64,000 nucleotides of DNA from assembly GCA_034190875.2 (NCBI GenBank), contig CM067349.1, positions 31,951,787 through 32,015,786 of the forward strand, given 5' to 3'. Shown piece by piece: positions 1-11,344 of this stretch. A program made the position numbers and the translations under genes. Below the pieces are notes generated by a model. The model did not search any database, had not been told where the DNA came from, and saw only the letters and a program-made list of their open reading frames with translations. Position 1 is the first letter of the stretch. Each line of letters starts with the position of its first letter. Origin of the DNA: Urechis unicinctus (Eukaryota > Annelida > Polychaeta > Xenopneusta > Urechidae).

Positions 1-1780
1 TGACTTTTAGGCCCGCCCCGCGGATTTTTGCCGGTTTTTTGTGGCAGGAATGCCGCTTAATAACACAGTTTCCTGTCGTATTCCATCATGCTTCCATGTA
101 GCGTTCGTTGATGGACAAGAGGTAAACCTCGTAGTTTGCTTAATGTCAGGAACCGATATTTATATTTGTTTCATTGGCACTCGGCATCTCGCACGGACGT
201 TGGTGTGACTAGGCAATATTCGTGCGATGTGACCTCTATGATGCCAGCTTTGTCTGGAAACATCTTGATGACCAATAGTATCTAATTAACGTGATGCAAA
301 TTCTTTTGAACAGGACACACTTTTGGTGGAGTCACTTGAGAGACAAAGATGTTCCAATATCCCTATCATTGTAATAAGCTGTCGTCATTTTTGATACGTA
401 TGATATTGTAGGAATCTAAAGGACTAAAGACCAAATTACTTTTATTCTCCCAAACCATCGGCTTTATATATCCCCACGCGGTTAGGTTAAACTACGTGAG
501 TTAACGCAATACAATATGTGTTATACCCGCAACGTATGCAATAAACAGAAATAGTGACTGCAGTTTAATGTGTACTCTTTGCATTGCAGTCAACATTGCA
601 CCAACCGCGCAGAATATCGAATTTCCTTTTTGTACCAGCACTAGGCGTACAGCGAGAATAAATTGTTTATGATAAGGGCCAGTCTGCAGTGTACAAAAAT
701 TGACATATGACGGATACACAAATCAAGCACAATATATCAAATTAGATATTCGCTCAATCGGGTAATCATGATGCATTGTTCTATGGATGTATTCCTAAAG
801 ATGATATTGGGAAGTAGCCTATGTTTATCACCGCTCGGTCAACCAAATTCTTTCGGTAGTCCTAGCTGTTGGTACGAAACTGCAATTGAACTTGCTATAA
901 GTAAATTACAATTGTTCTGTGGACAAAACAATCGGATCAAACTTAAAAGATGCAGCAACATGAATAATTAATTACTTAAGCATCACCTGGCGGGAACTTT
1001 CGAACTGTGTTCATCAATTAATGTAAAAGTCCTTTAATTAAGATACTGAAGTCACATAATCACAACTGTCACAGCGTAATTGAAGGCACGCGTACTTCCG
1101 CCTAACTGAATACTCCGGCAAAAATTAATATCTAAAATTGCCATCTATATAGGCCATATTACCCATATACGTAAATTGACACTATTTCATGCACATAGGG
1201 CAGACATGGCTATAAGTCGGAATATTATACGATGTCCAAAACTTTCACTGAGGCAATCGACTAAGATTGGCAAAAATGCATAAGTTAAATGCATTTGAGC
1301 TTACATCAACATATTGATTCTGTAATTTAGATATTTTGGGGTTTCGACAATAATATCATGATGCGGTCGAAAATGCCATAAAATTACCATGGTTTTCGTC
1401 GATGATTGACGCATGGCAACATAGTGGCAACGTATGCGGCTTGAGCTATTTGGAATGATTGATGAGTTTTAGATCTCCATTGCTCCCTAGGCTGGAACTT
1501 TCATTGCGGATTTATATGCAATAGTCCGGGGTATTAGTTCTGCAAAGACTGGATGCGAGATGTGAATAGGCAGTATCGATTCTCCGACCATAACGCGAGT
1601 ATGAAGACATATCATATAACCAGAGTACAAGAATCATTCAGCAAATATCTATCTAATTTGCAATATATATATAATCAATGCTGATTAACATTGCTCCACA
1701 TGAAACGCATTATATTAGCCTAGCTATTCGTATAAGAGTTGCAATGACACAACGATATGATGGCGAAATATTCATTAATC
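1..1780. other. No gene recognised
   Basis: Unique-looking AT-rich sequence. The open frames here are short (under about 75 codons), lack recognisable domains and are what chance predicts at this base composition. I see no microsatellite longer than a few units and no repeat of the other parts of the window that I could recognise. Confidence 0.5.
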
Positions 1781-1789
1781 TTCTATCAT

Positions 1790-1965
1790 ATTCATCGTGA
1801 TAAATATGTTGCACCCATATCATGAATAATAATATGTCACGAGATAAAGGCCCCCGAGGGTAGCTGATAAGCCTGATATTGCTTGTCTGACTATGATGAA
1901 TTGTCGTGTTTATGACCGCCATGTCAACCATATTACTGTCTGCATCTAAATATATCCTACAAATA
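1790..1965. repeat. Dispersed repeat family A, right-end fragment
   Basis: This stretch aligns by eye with 9,450-9,605 and 31,620-31,790. The three share an ordered series of words: a 'gataa' following a 'gtagc/gtacc/ctacc' block, then 'atgatgaattg'-like, then a 'ttatgaccgccatgtcaac'-like block, then a 'ctgcatc/ggcatc/gtcatc' block. Divergence is high, so the copies are old. It is the only part of family A that I recognise here. Confidence 0.5.
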
Positions 1966-2089
1966 ATATATATATATATATGTGACAGTCTGTTCATGCT
2001 CATTGTTTATACTCAACAGGCAAAAATCTAGTTGTCATCACTTCCTTTGATGAAAGGAACATAACGACCATCATCAAGGTAGCAACATA

Positions 2090-2460
2090 CATTCAATTTG
2101 TTGACACAAGAAATTGCTGTATGCAATGCATCTCATCGTCCATTTAGATCTTCGTAGGTCGCCCGCTTTCTCATATGCCTTCCATTGTGCCCAGCGGGAT
2201 GGTGTTTGCTAGGGTTCTCATGGCTTTCGTCACATGGTCGAATCACCTCGGCTTTCTCTTCTTAGCCGCAGTCAACTGGCTAACGTGGCGTCCGATGTGC
2301 TTGACGCCAGCTCTTTTACATCGCGTTGATGGTACTAGGCATGAAGTGAATGTTGCGCAGTCGTTGGTATCAGTTACGATCAAAAGCATTGATACGTTTC
2401 TCTTTCACGGCATTCAGTGTTCAAAGTTCCGTAGCAGACCAGGACACTAACATCACTAAA
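2090..2460 (-). pseudogene. LINE ORF2 C-terminal relic (non-LTR retrotransposon)
   Basis: Read on the minus strand, two overlapping frames give the typical end of a LINE ORF2 protein. From about 2,440 down to 2,330 the frame reads LNAVKEKRINAFDR followed by YQRLRNIHF, matching the 'ETWTL...kRi.aFd..c.RRlLrI.w' segment after the reverse transcriptase. A frame shift near 2,320 leads into AAKKRKPR-stop-FDHV (2,270-2,231), the conserved 'K+RKLr.fGHV.R' block, then LANTIPLGTMEG and a GRP-x-K tail (about 2,205-2,150). At least three stops and one shift break it. Just upstream SVLVCYG, the 'lLYGsE' motif, sits in another frame. No catalytic RT region was found beyond 2,460, so the copy appears 5'-truncated. 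The family is of the CR1/Jockey/L2-like kind; the exact clade cannot be set from this piece. Confidence 0.72.
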
Positions 2461-4400
2461 TATATTAACCGATGCCAAGGAGATGTATAGACGGCTGAGG
2501 CTAATGTCATGGTCATAAGATGATAAATATGTCTCAACACGGCTCATTTAGAGGTTTGGGTAAAATCAACAGGAATCCACAGGTACGAACCCTGACATAG
2601 TCTTTGCTGTTCGCATGTTTTGAAATATCTGGCGTATATGAAGACCAACTGGGTGATTCAAATGAGTGCAAACTTTTGTGCGCAGTTGTATCTGCAGTTT
2701 TAAGAAATTTGAACACTTTCATGACTTTGAAAGAAGAGTAACACTTTCATATCATGCTCCGTCAATACCAAAATGATGTTCACAGATTCAATTGGCAAGT
2801 ATTCGGGAGCACGCTGCAGCGAGTAAGTACTTTGTAATGTCACATATTATTTGCAGCCATCAATGTAGATCTACAGCATTCGCCGTATCATTATAATATC
2901 ATTCTCTAGTAAAAGCAAAGTGTTCCTGTGTGGAGAGTTAAGTGGTATGGATCTACACCTGGTCACAGATAACGTACAAGGAAACGACCAAGGAACCAAC
3001 AGACAAGGTAGAAATATATGTGGCCTGTTTTTGCCCTCAAAGATTGCGAGATATCAGAATGGTAAAACTTCGCCATAAAGCTCGCTAAAGCTTATGTTTG
3101 AGAGCTTATTTTAGCGCTCATATCTGATGATATGCAGTAAATGATCGTTACAGAACATTGGCATTCGACTAGCTGTATCAGCTGGTCACTAGCAAGTACA
3201 GACAGTTGATCTTATAATTAGCTGTCTTGGTTCTTTCACAACTTACTAATACCATCCTTGAAAATAGATGTGGTTATTAGCAATGTCCTTCAACAAATGA
3301 TTGTGAAACCGCCACACCGGTTTTAGTTTGCGGAGCAAGGCAATCCCGGTATGTCATGACACGTTCTTATGGGATGTTGATATCATTTATACTTTTTTTT
3401 GTAGAAATATTATGGTGATAAATTGTATGATATTCAATATAATGATGATGATGAGGCTAGTGATGGCGATGTAGATAATGCTGGAAATTAGTGCTGGATA
3501 TTAATGCTGGAAATTAATGTTGGTAATTAATGCAGCGACAAAATTAGTGCAGCGGTGATTGCTGATGCTGATATTGATGGTGATGATGATGGTAGTGATG
3601 ATGATGATGATGATGATGTTACTCAGACTCTTACATTTATCAGCATTGTAACTTTGCTTAATGTTGGTGGCCAATATTAATGCCTAAATTGTGTGGGAAA
3701 TTCGCCTGTTGCATCATGCGATAATACTGACGTCAGTTAGGGCAAAACCTGGAAGGGAAACTGTTGTGTAGCACATTCTACCCTTATCACCGTGGGGGCG
3801 TGATGATAGTGCCCAGTACTTCACCCAGATTCAGCAACTGCTTGCCATAGGTTGTATCACTTTACGGGAATTATGGCATAATAACCTTTTTCCCAGAACG
3901 TTATGAATTAAATTCGTAGATATGATTGCCCACATAGTAAGACACGATATGTGTGACTGGAACAGCTAATTAGCCGTGTAACGGAAGTGGGGATTTATGC
4001 AAGTTCATAACCTGTCTCTAATTGTCTTATCTTGACACATACCAGAAGGTATCTTCACCCTTGGTTATCAGGATGGATTACACCTGGTTCGTCACCGGCA
4101 CTGACATTATTGTCAATGGTGGAGAAGATTGTGATGCCGTACTTGATGATTCTCTCAAATGAGATTCAGTACTGGTAACTGTATGCTTTCCATGTGACAG
4201 CACACGCTCAGACAGCTCTGACATTTAAGGATATTGTGACGGTTATTGCCCACTTATGTGGACGAACGTTAGTGCTTTGGATTGGTGATCATACCGCGCG
4301 TGTGATTTTTGTTGTACAAGAAGTTGAGTTAAGTGTCAATCTTGATCGACTTCATGGTATGACTCGGACTTAAAGACTACTAATCTGCTCGTTTCCGCTA
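2461..4400. other. No gene recognised; LINE 5' flank
   Basis: No protein-like frame. It holds a GAT-rich tract (listed separately). The last few hundred bases may include the 5' UTR of the LINE that starts near 4.4 kb, but I see no boundary or target-site duplication. Confidence 0.4.
3432..3620 (+). repeat. (GAT)n / imperfect trinucleotide-rich tract
   Basis: Imperfect GAT/TGA repeats with an internal triplicated 'ggaaattaatg'-like motif (about 3,482-3,530), ending in a nearly pure (GAT) run around 3,585-3,617. Confidence 0.8.
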
Positions 4401-4419
4401 TAATACATACGACCATGAA

Positions 4420-5277
4420 TTGTCTATGGCAGTCAGCCAAGCCAAAACCGTTGTGAATGAGCTGCTGACCTACGCCTTTCACCACTTGAAAAGTGCTGCC
4501 AATGACAGTATCAAGGATGTGATCGCCGGGTTTTCCTGTCCTGAGGTCATTGCTGAGGCGAAAACGATACTCGGAGAATTACTCAGATCAGCTGCCACTG
4601 ATAGAAAAGCGCCAGAGCCGAGGGCTAAAGAAATGGCACATGAAAGAGATTGATTATATTATGAAGAGTCTGAAGGCAATCAACCTAACTTTTTGCGATG
4701 CAAAGCTGCCGGTTATGTTTGTGGCAATCAACTTAATCAAGCTGCCTCGCAGCCTTCCCGAGGAATGCACCGCTGTTGCGATAAATGAAAAACTTTGCAA
4801 ACCTGAAGCCCAAATGGCATCCACATCATGTGACGCACATTGCTTTGGAGTAATCACCATCTTCCACTCCCCTTTTGAAAATAATGACGCGTCAGAAATA
4901 CCTACTCCCTCGTCGACTACCTCTCAAAGAGGAGTTCCACCTTCAACCGCATCAACAGCGCAAACTGAAGAAGAAGGATCGGCAGATAGCGCGAGAAACG
5001 GAGACAATTCAGGAGAGGCCCAGAGCTATTTTTGGGTAGCCGCACCGATACAAAACTGGGTGCAGGACCTAGAAGATATGATCTCTTCATCTTTTGCGCG
5101 CATCGAGAAATCGACACGTCATTGCTAAAATCATTTTTGGAAGAACAGAGCGTCAAGGGGCTCGAAATTGAATGCGCATACAAACCAGAATCTTGGTCAT
5201 TTCCATACCGGATAGCTATAGAGACTGGAGATAAAAATCTGCTTTACAAGCCAGATTTCTGGCCTGAAGGTATTTGA
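4420..5277 (+). pseudogene. LINE ORF1 protein relic
   Basis: Three open segments join end to end: frame 1 from 4,420 to about 4,645, frame 2 to about 5,045, then frame 1 to 5,277. The first has a short N-terminal segment (AKTVVNELLTYAF). The second carries IDYIMKSLKAINLTFCDAKLPV and LPRSLPEE, then an acidic, Ser/Thr-rich low-complexity stretch (about 4,890-5,010). The third reads YDLFIFCAHREIDTSLLKSF and ends PESW...LLYKPDFWPEGI, which I recognise as the C-terminal RNA-binding (RRM-like) module of ORF1 proteins in some invertebrate LINEs. The 192-codon frame at 4,550-5,128 is longer than chance predicts. In an active element this protein would bind element RNA. Frame changes near 4,645 and 5,045 break it here. 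The start codon at 4,420 is simply the first ATG of the frame; the true start is uncertain. Confidence 0.68.
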
Positions 5278-5334
5278 TGCAGGCGTTATTAGAAAACAAC
5301 GCACGTTATAGGTAAATTTCTCTTAGCTGCACTT

Positions 5335-7525
5335 ATGAATATTAGTCCAAACAGCAATGATTTTAATATATGCTCTTTGAATAAGGAGGTATGCTCCCTA
5401 TGTTAGCGATTGTTGAACCACTTCAGGTGTGATATAATGTGTTTGCAAGAAACTTGGTTATTAATTATTCAAGAAATAAAGTAACGAACGAATATAATGA
5501 GATTACTAATATAATTGAGTCTGTTGTCAATTCAATTAGCTGTACCTCGGTTGTAGTTTGCGGTGATTTAAACACTTCGTTTGAACGAACCAATGCACAG
5601 TCTCGCTGTTTGAATGACTTTATTGCGAGAAATTGTTTGAGGGTTTGTTGGAACAGTAAAACATCCTCAAGAGATTGTATTTATACTAATTTTGCTCTGA
5701 ATCAGATGTCTTGTATCGACCATTTTCTAGTTAGTGATAATGTTTTCAGTAAGATGTGATGCAGTAATGTTATTCGTGACCCAACAAACCCGTCGAATCA
5801 TAGTGCTATATTCATCACAATAGATGTTAATATTGACAACGTTATGTCTTCAGACAGTAATAGATTCTTGCGAGATGATCGGCTCTCGTTGAGTCAGGCA
5901 AATGAGGTAGATGTTATACGGTACAAGAGGATATTGGATATTTTGCTTGATGTTGTGTGTGTGTCGCATGATGCGTTTCAATGCAGCGATAAGTGGTGCC
6001 GTGAAAGCAATCACAAAGCAGATATTGATGCATTTTGTAAACTGTTGCACAAAAGCTGGTAAAGAAACTAACATCAAAGAAGCCTTTTCAAGGAAAATTG
6101 CGGGATGGTTAGAGATTGTAAAACCAGACATTTGCATGTGATGTTGATCGGTGTGGCAAACCTAACAAAGGTACTGTGCATGACATAATAAAGCAGTCAA
6201 GTCATAAATATCATTATGCCGTATGCGCGGCCAAAAACAATGATTTTGATATAAAGAATGTCAATGTTACTGAAAACGCATGTAGAAATACAGACTTTTG
6301 CGTGAACTAAAAAAGATCAATCCACATTTTAAGAGTGAACCTACTGCGGTAGATAATGCAAGTGGTCTAGAGCCAACGGCAAACCTTTTTCTGGATAAAT
6401 AATCAGCGTTTTTCAAATGTGTTCCCACAAACGACAATGATATCCGTGATTTGATGAAAACCGGGATTAGTTATGACAGCACAAGATATCATGTTGTACA
6501 TCATCTGTTGTATCTGAATGTATAGGAAAGTTAAAGAGTAAACAAAGCGATGGCAATCGTCAGCTTTTTTCTGACCATTTGATTAACGGGACGCCCAAAC
6601 TTGTTGGTCTGTTACGTAAACTATTCCATGCCATGATTTCACATGGCCATACTGCTGATAATTTATTAAATTCAACGATTGTTGCCTTACCAAAAGATAT
6701 GAGATTATCATTAGGTTGTAGTGATAATTACAGGGGAATTGCATTACGTAGCGCGATTTTTACAGTTTTAGATATGATAATACTAAAACAATATGGTAAG
6801 GTTTTGTGTACGTCTGATCGCCAATTTTGCATCAAAAAGGGACATTCTGCAATCCTTTGCATGACTGTATTTAAAGAAACAACAACTTTTATACGCATAG
6901 AAATAGCGATGTTTTTAGTTGTTTATTAGATGCTAGTACAGCCTTTGACAGGGTACATTATGAAAAATTATTTTAATTGCTATCGCAGTGTAAAGTGCCT
7001 CCTCTTATATTTAGGTTTCTTGTGGATAGCTATACTAGACAGACTATATCTGTTGAATGGGAAGCATGGTTATCGAATGTATTAAACGGTGTTAAATAAG
7101 GTGGTGTTATTTCACCGATATTATTCACTGTGTACATTGATGAGTTAATACAGAGGTTAAAAAAGTCTGGACTAGGCTGTCATATAGGCAGCGAATATCA
7201 AGGTGCGCTTGGTTATGCTGATGACATTACCTTACTCAGTCTGTGTCTCCGTGCATTGAGCAATATGTTGAAAATATGTGAACGATTTGCTGATGAATAT
7301 AACGTGACTTTTAATATGGCCGGCCAGTAAATGAATTTGATAAAGTGATATTGAATGGCCCACAACACTTAGGGAACTATATTGATAACACGTTGAATGA
7401 TTATAGTGATTATACATCAAATGTTCCATGTTTAATGTGGGTTTCAAGCCATTCTTCAAAATACGATTTGACACAAGTGAATGATGACGATGTTTATCAA
7501 TCAATTTATCCATTAATGCGATGTT
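5335..7525 (+). pseudogene. LINE ORF2 relic: endonuclease and reverse transcriptase
   Basis: The ATG at 5,335 opens NICSLN, followed by CLQETWL (5,437-5,460), the N-terminal endonuclease motif with its catalytic Glu. The frame then changes and about 100 residues of the endonuclease core are missing. It resumes with VVVCGDLNTS (5,550-5,580), SCIDHFLVSDN (5,709-5,741) and SNHSAI (5,793-5,810), covering the catalytic Asp-x-Asn and His motifs. A linker (KAGKET, AGWLEIVKP, later SHKYHYAV) runs in frame 1. The RT has SDNYRGIAL (6,720-6,746), DASTAFDRVHY (6,929-6,961), a stop at 7,097 just before GGVISPILF (7,100-7,126), and GALGYADD (7,202-7,225) with the catalytic Asp pair intact. It would act as the nickase and polymerase of target-primed reverse transcription; stops and shifts make it non-functional. 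Confidence 0.85.
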
Positions 7526-7530
7526 GACAC

Positions 7531-8085
7531 CTAACCTAACGGTTAAGCCTATGAAAGCTTGATTTTATAGTTTACGCACATAATCGATGAAGTTTGCAGC
7601 GCTATTATTACGTTTATGGTTAGTTGCTGACAGAAACATTAATACTGACTATTTTTACAAACACACAATTGACATTGGGTACCATATACATTTTGGAGGC
7701 CGGAGCTGATATCGCCAGATATCATCACAAGTGAATCGTTCAGCACGTGACATATGCCAATAGGTTACGTAACCTTACTGTGGTGACACCCATCCACTGT
7801 GACACATATCTGCTACGTACGTAGGGCGTACATACCAGTGGGTCTTTGTAGGATATACGTTTGGGAATAGCAGCCACAAATTAGTCACAAATCGCGACAA
7901 AGAGCTCATCAAGTATACACGGAGGGGCCTATAGAACTCACGTTGCGTGCAGCGGTTGATTTGTACAAATAACGTAAGGCACAGGGGATAATGTGCTGCA
8001 CGCATATTCAAAATGCCCATAGATTAGCATCGATTCCCCTGTATAACCCGCTGTGCGAGTCATGATTTTACCATAAGTCAAACCA
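7531..8085. other. No gene recognised
   Basis: Sequence following the LINE relic. No protein-like frame, tandem repeat or poly-A tail was found, so the LINE 3' boundary is not defined. Confidence 0.4.
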
Positions 8086-9640
8086 TCCTAACAATTGTCT
8101 CTAACATATTGTATGGAATAATGTACATTCAAAGCATGCATCCATGGATAAACAATGCGCTTGAATGAATACGCAGTGTCTTAGTTTCTGCAGGATACGC
8201 CCTTTAATATAATAATATAATGAGCTTACCATTCTCGAGGCAGGTGAAATTCGTGATTGATCTAGAGCTTCCCCTATTCTGTTTATTATTCTTGCCACGC
8301 TGTGTTCGCTAACATGTTACTGGTCTCCTAAATTGGTCTAAAAATTTGGTTTCACAGTAAGAAGTACACGGAACATTGTGGCCTTGATTTAATCGGGCCC
8401 CTGAGGACATTTTGCAAATTGCAGTCACGCCTACTCTAGCAAGAATGCAGAGCAAACCAGTGTGAATAGTAGCCACGCTTTTCATTATTCAACAGCCTTG
8501 GTAAGATTGTGAATTTCATCCTGTGTAGCAGCTACAGTGACACACAGCACTATTGCAACCGATATGTTACGCCGCTGTATTCAAGAAGATGTGCGATCTA
8601 TCCAGGTATGTCATTGATATCTTACAATGCAAAGCCAAATTTATTGGTAAATTAGACTTTGATAATTAGCTTAGTAGTGGCTATATCAAAATTTCTAGTA
8701 GCTGATGAATATTTGAGCTGGATGATATATGTGCTTGTTCTGTCAATGAACTATCGAACACGTAGTGTCACGTCAGTAATACAATAAATCTGATAAATAT
8801 AATCAAATGCCGAAATCCATAGCTACTGGCAGCTGGAAGAGTGTAGACATTAAGGGAATATGTTGGTGGGATAGTGTTGCATCTAACAGTGTATTAAATG
8901 TGACAAGTATAATTGATAATAATAGCACTCGCACTGACAGTTACTAACTTGATGAATAGTTGATAAATGACGTTTGCTCGACAGGGTATGACCTGCCCAA
9001 TTATCTAATCTAATTCAAATTACAGTACCTAAAAAGTATATCAACCGTATGCACTGCATTGCACACACGGGTGAATACATTCCATAAGCAGTAAAAGTAG
9101 TCCAACGAATACGAATAACTCTTGAACAAGGCTATGTAAACATTGGATATTTGTAAAGGGCATGGTTATCTTATCATATTTTTTTTCGAACGCTTAGCAA
9201 TTAATATCCGATTTATTTGGTATTGCATGATGGGGTTGTTATTGAAGTATGTGTTTTTCACACATTGTCGGATCATTGTCGCCTGTATAATGTGATCTTA
9301 TAGTATTGCGATAGAATGGTGAGTTTTCGATATATTTGCCAATACGAAAGCAAAACGATAAAAAATATCAAAATACAGCTGGTTAGAGTATTTGTATATG
9401 ATGTTAAATGGCATACATCGACGTGATGACAGATTATTGAAAATCTGATAACATATTCACATCGTTTTGTCCGATTATGAATCGAATATGCCACAAGACA
9501 TCTGTCCCCAGAGTACCCGATAACCCTGTTAGTGATTGTCCGTTTATGATGAACTGCCTGTTTATGTCAACAGCATCGCTGTCGGCATCGAAATGTGTCA
9601 TACATGCTGAAAATTTAGGCAGTAGAACCATAAAGATGCT
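8086..9640 (+). repeat. Dispersed repeat family A, copy 1
   Basis: Collinear, with gaps, with 29,080-31,800. Shared blocks include 8,374-8,455 with 29,105-29,190 (a 'gatttaatc' word, 'aggacatt', then 'aaattgca' and 'cgcctactcta'); 8,590-8,860 with 30,015-30,260 (ending 'gaagagtgtagac' / 'gaaagagtgtagac'); 8,985-9,005 with 30,372-30,392 ('cagggtatgacctgccca'); 9,140-9,170 with 31,318-31,350 ('attggatat..t.taaaggg'); and 9,450-9,605 with 31,620-31,790. I see no coding potential and do not recognise the family. It may be the non-coding part of a transposon. Confidence 0.65.
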
Positions 9641-10079
9641 GTAATATTGTTAGGCCATTCACAATATTAAATGATTCAAAAGGTATCTGTCTATACTTCA
9701 AAAATTAAGACAGAATGTTGTCTAAATGTATATTCGTTGATTTAACATGTATATAAATAAATGCGATGCTTAAACAAGGCTGCTTAGAGCAATAGAGTCT
9801 TGTAGATGCAAGGCATGGCGAATGTGCTATTCAAACTACCAATGTTATTGAATCTTTCATTCAACCCACTTTTCCAGCTTCAGATTTACGCGCGAATATG
9901 AAAGCAAGGAAGCACGTGAATTATTACAATTTGTCGTAAATAAGGTTTTCCCATTGCCAATGAAAATGTGATACAGATTCAATGATAAAAGTCTTTTATA
10001 GTCCATTGACTGAGTAGCGTTGCATCTGTCCGATAAGTATATCACTAACTATCCAATACTTATTTGAGGGATAACTGAA
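9641..10079. other. No gene recognised
   Basis: AT-rich spacer between family A copy 1 and the family C repeat. Nothing recognised. Confidence 0.4.
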
Positions 10080-10262
10080 TGAAGATATGACATTGGTTTG
10101 CGAGTGTATTGCTCATGACCAATCTACGAATTCATTAATTAAGTTCTAGCAACGTTTGTTTTTGAATGGATGGACTGATCAAAATGTCGGTGCAGAGCGC
10201 AACTATTCTGGAGATTGTTATCAATGACATACAGGGTCGTCTAAGATCAATTCAGCTGTCCA
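10080..10262 (+). repeat. Dispersed repeat family C, copy 1
   Basis: Matches 24,530-24,690. Both contain 'tgaccaat', then an 'aattaag' word, then 'tttttgaatggatgg' or 'ttttagatggatgg', then 'ctgatcaaaatgtc' or 'cagattaacatgtc', and further on 'caatgacat' or 'aatgacat'. No product is inferred. Confidence 0.45.
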
Positions 10263-10913
10263 ATAGTGGAGTCAAGCAGCTCATCAAATAGCATCCTGAC
10301 GTTTGCTATAAAAAAGCATCCTGGCACAAAATTGTATGTAGTGTTAACGAAGGGTTTATTACTAATTAAAATCATGTAGATATTACATGAAAATTAGGAC
10401 ATGCCTGTTGCACCATACTTTATCTACCCTGAAATGACCACATGGTGCTTGTTCGTAGCCTCCCTTTTATGATAAATCACCTGAACTGCTAATATGTGCG
10501 CAAAGGGGGGCGATTAGAATATTATTTTGGTAAGACCCACACTACTGGAATTACGAAACGTAACTGCACTGTGTTCGTAGATGAAGCTTTCTCATACGAC
10601 ATTCATGCCATCTACTGACTTAGCTATTCAATTATTAAAAACAATATAGGTAAAATGTGTGGCATAAAAGGAACAGGACAGTTTTTGGTAATACACATAT
10701 CCATAAAATAACTCTGGTTAACACATGATGATATAGAACGCTTTCTATCCGTTATGAGTGATGTGATACTAAAACCCTCCGAGGAGGTGTTGTGTTTATC
10801 CTCGGAACCACCGTGGAAGAGTTGCTCACTGATGTAGCAAGAACGATCAGATAAGCCATTTCGAAAAGGAGCATCGGTCTGACTAGCAGTACACATCATG
10901 ATGCTTATATAAT

Positions 10914-11071
<158 letters not shown>

Positions 11072-11072
11072 C

Positions 11073-11340
11073 ATTTAGTTAATTTACATAAATATGTTCA
11101 CTTACATTGTTTACTGTAAACGTTTATGCTATTTATCAACTATGGTCGCGTTCCATAAATGCATAACAAATCACGCGATGGTTTGCAAAATTCCGTTAAC
11201 ATTCGATCGTAGGCTATCAGTGTCTTATTCGTAAACCTTCCCTCAACATATTCTACGTGTATCGTTTACATAAACCATTTATGAATGCATGGGGTTTTTA
11301 TCCACGGCCATCACAGAATAGCTACCTTGTGCGCCCGATT
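11073..11340. other. No gene recognised
   Basis: Spacer between the (TA)n tract and family A copy 2; nothing recognised. Confidence 0.4.
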
Positions 11341-11344
11341 ATGA

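Larger units (their letters stand above)
4420..7530 (+). mobile_element. Non-LTR retrotransposon (LINE) relic with ORF1 and ORF2
   Basis: An ordered set of LINE parts on the plus strand: an ORF1 with an RRM-like C-terminal region ending in FWPEGI (4,420-5,277), then, 60 bp later, an ORF2 with an apurinic-type endonuclease (5,335-5,830), linker (to about 6,570) and reverse transcriptase (6,579-7,330), and a short tail (7,345-7,525). The order and spacing match a two-ORF LINE. Internal deletions and at least six frame changes or stops make it inactive. The region normally lying after the RT thumb is mostly missing: a HLGNYIDNTLND motif is followed within about 30 codons by QVNDDDVYQSI, a motif I expect near the end of such proteins. 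I see no poly-A tail or target-site duplication. The clade is probably CR1/I/Jockey-like; a phylogeny would be needed. Confidence 0.85.

Noticed and set aside
2175-2450. 91-codon plus-strand frame
   Set aside because: It is the antisense shadow of the minus-strand LINE ORF2 relic.
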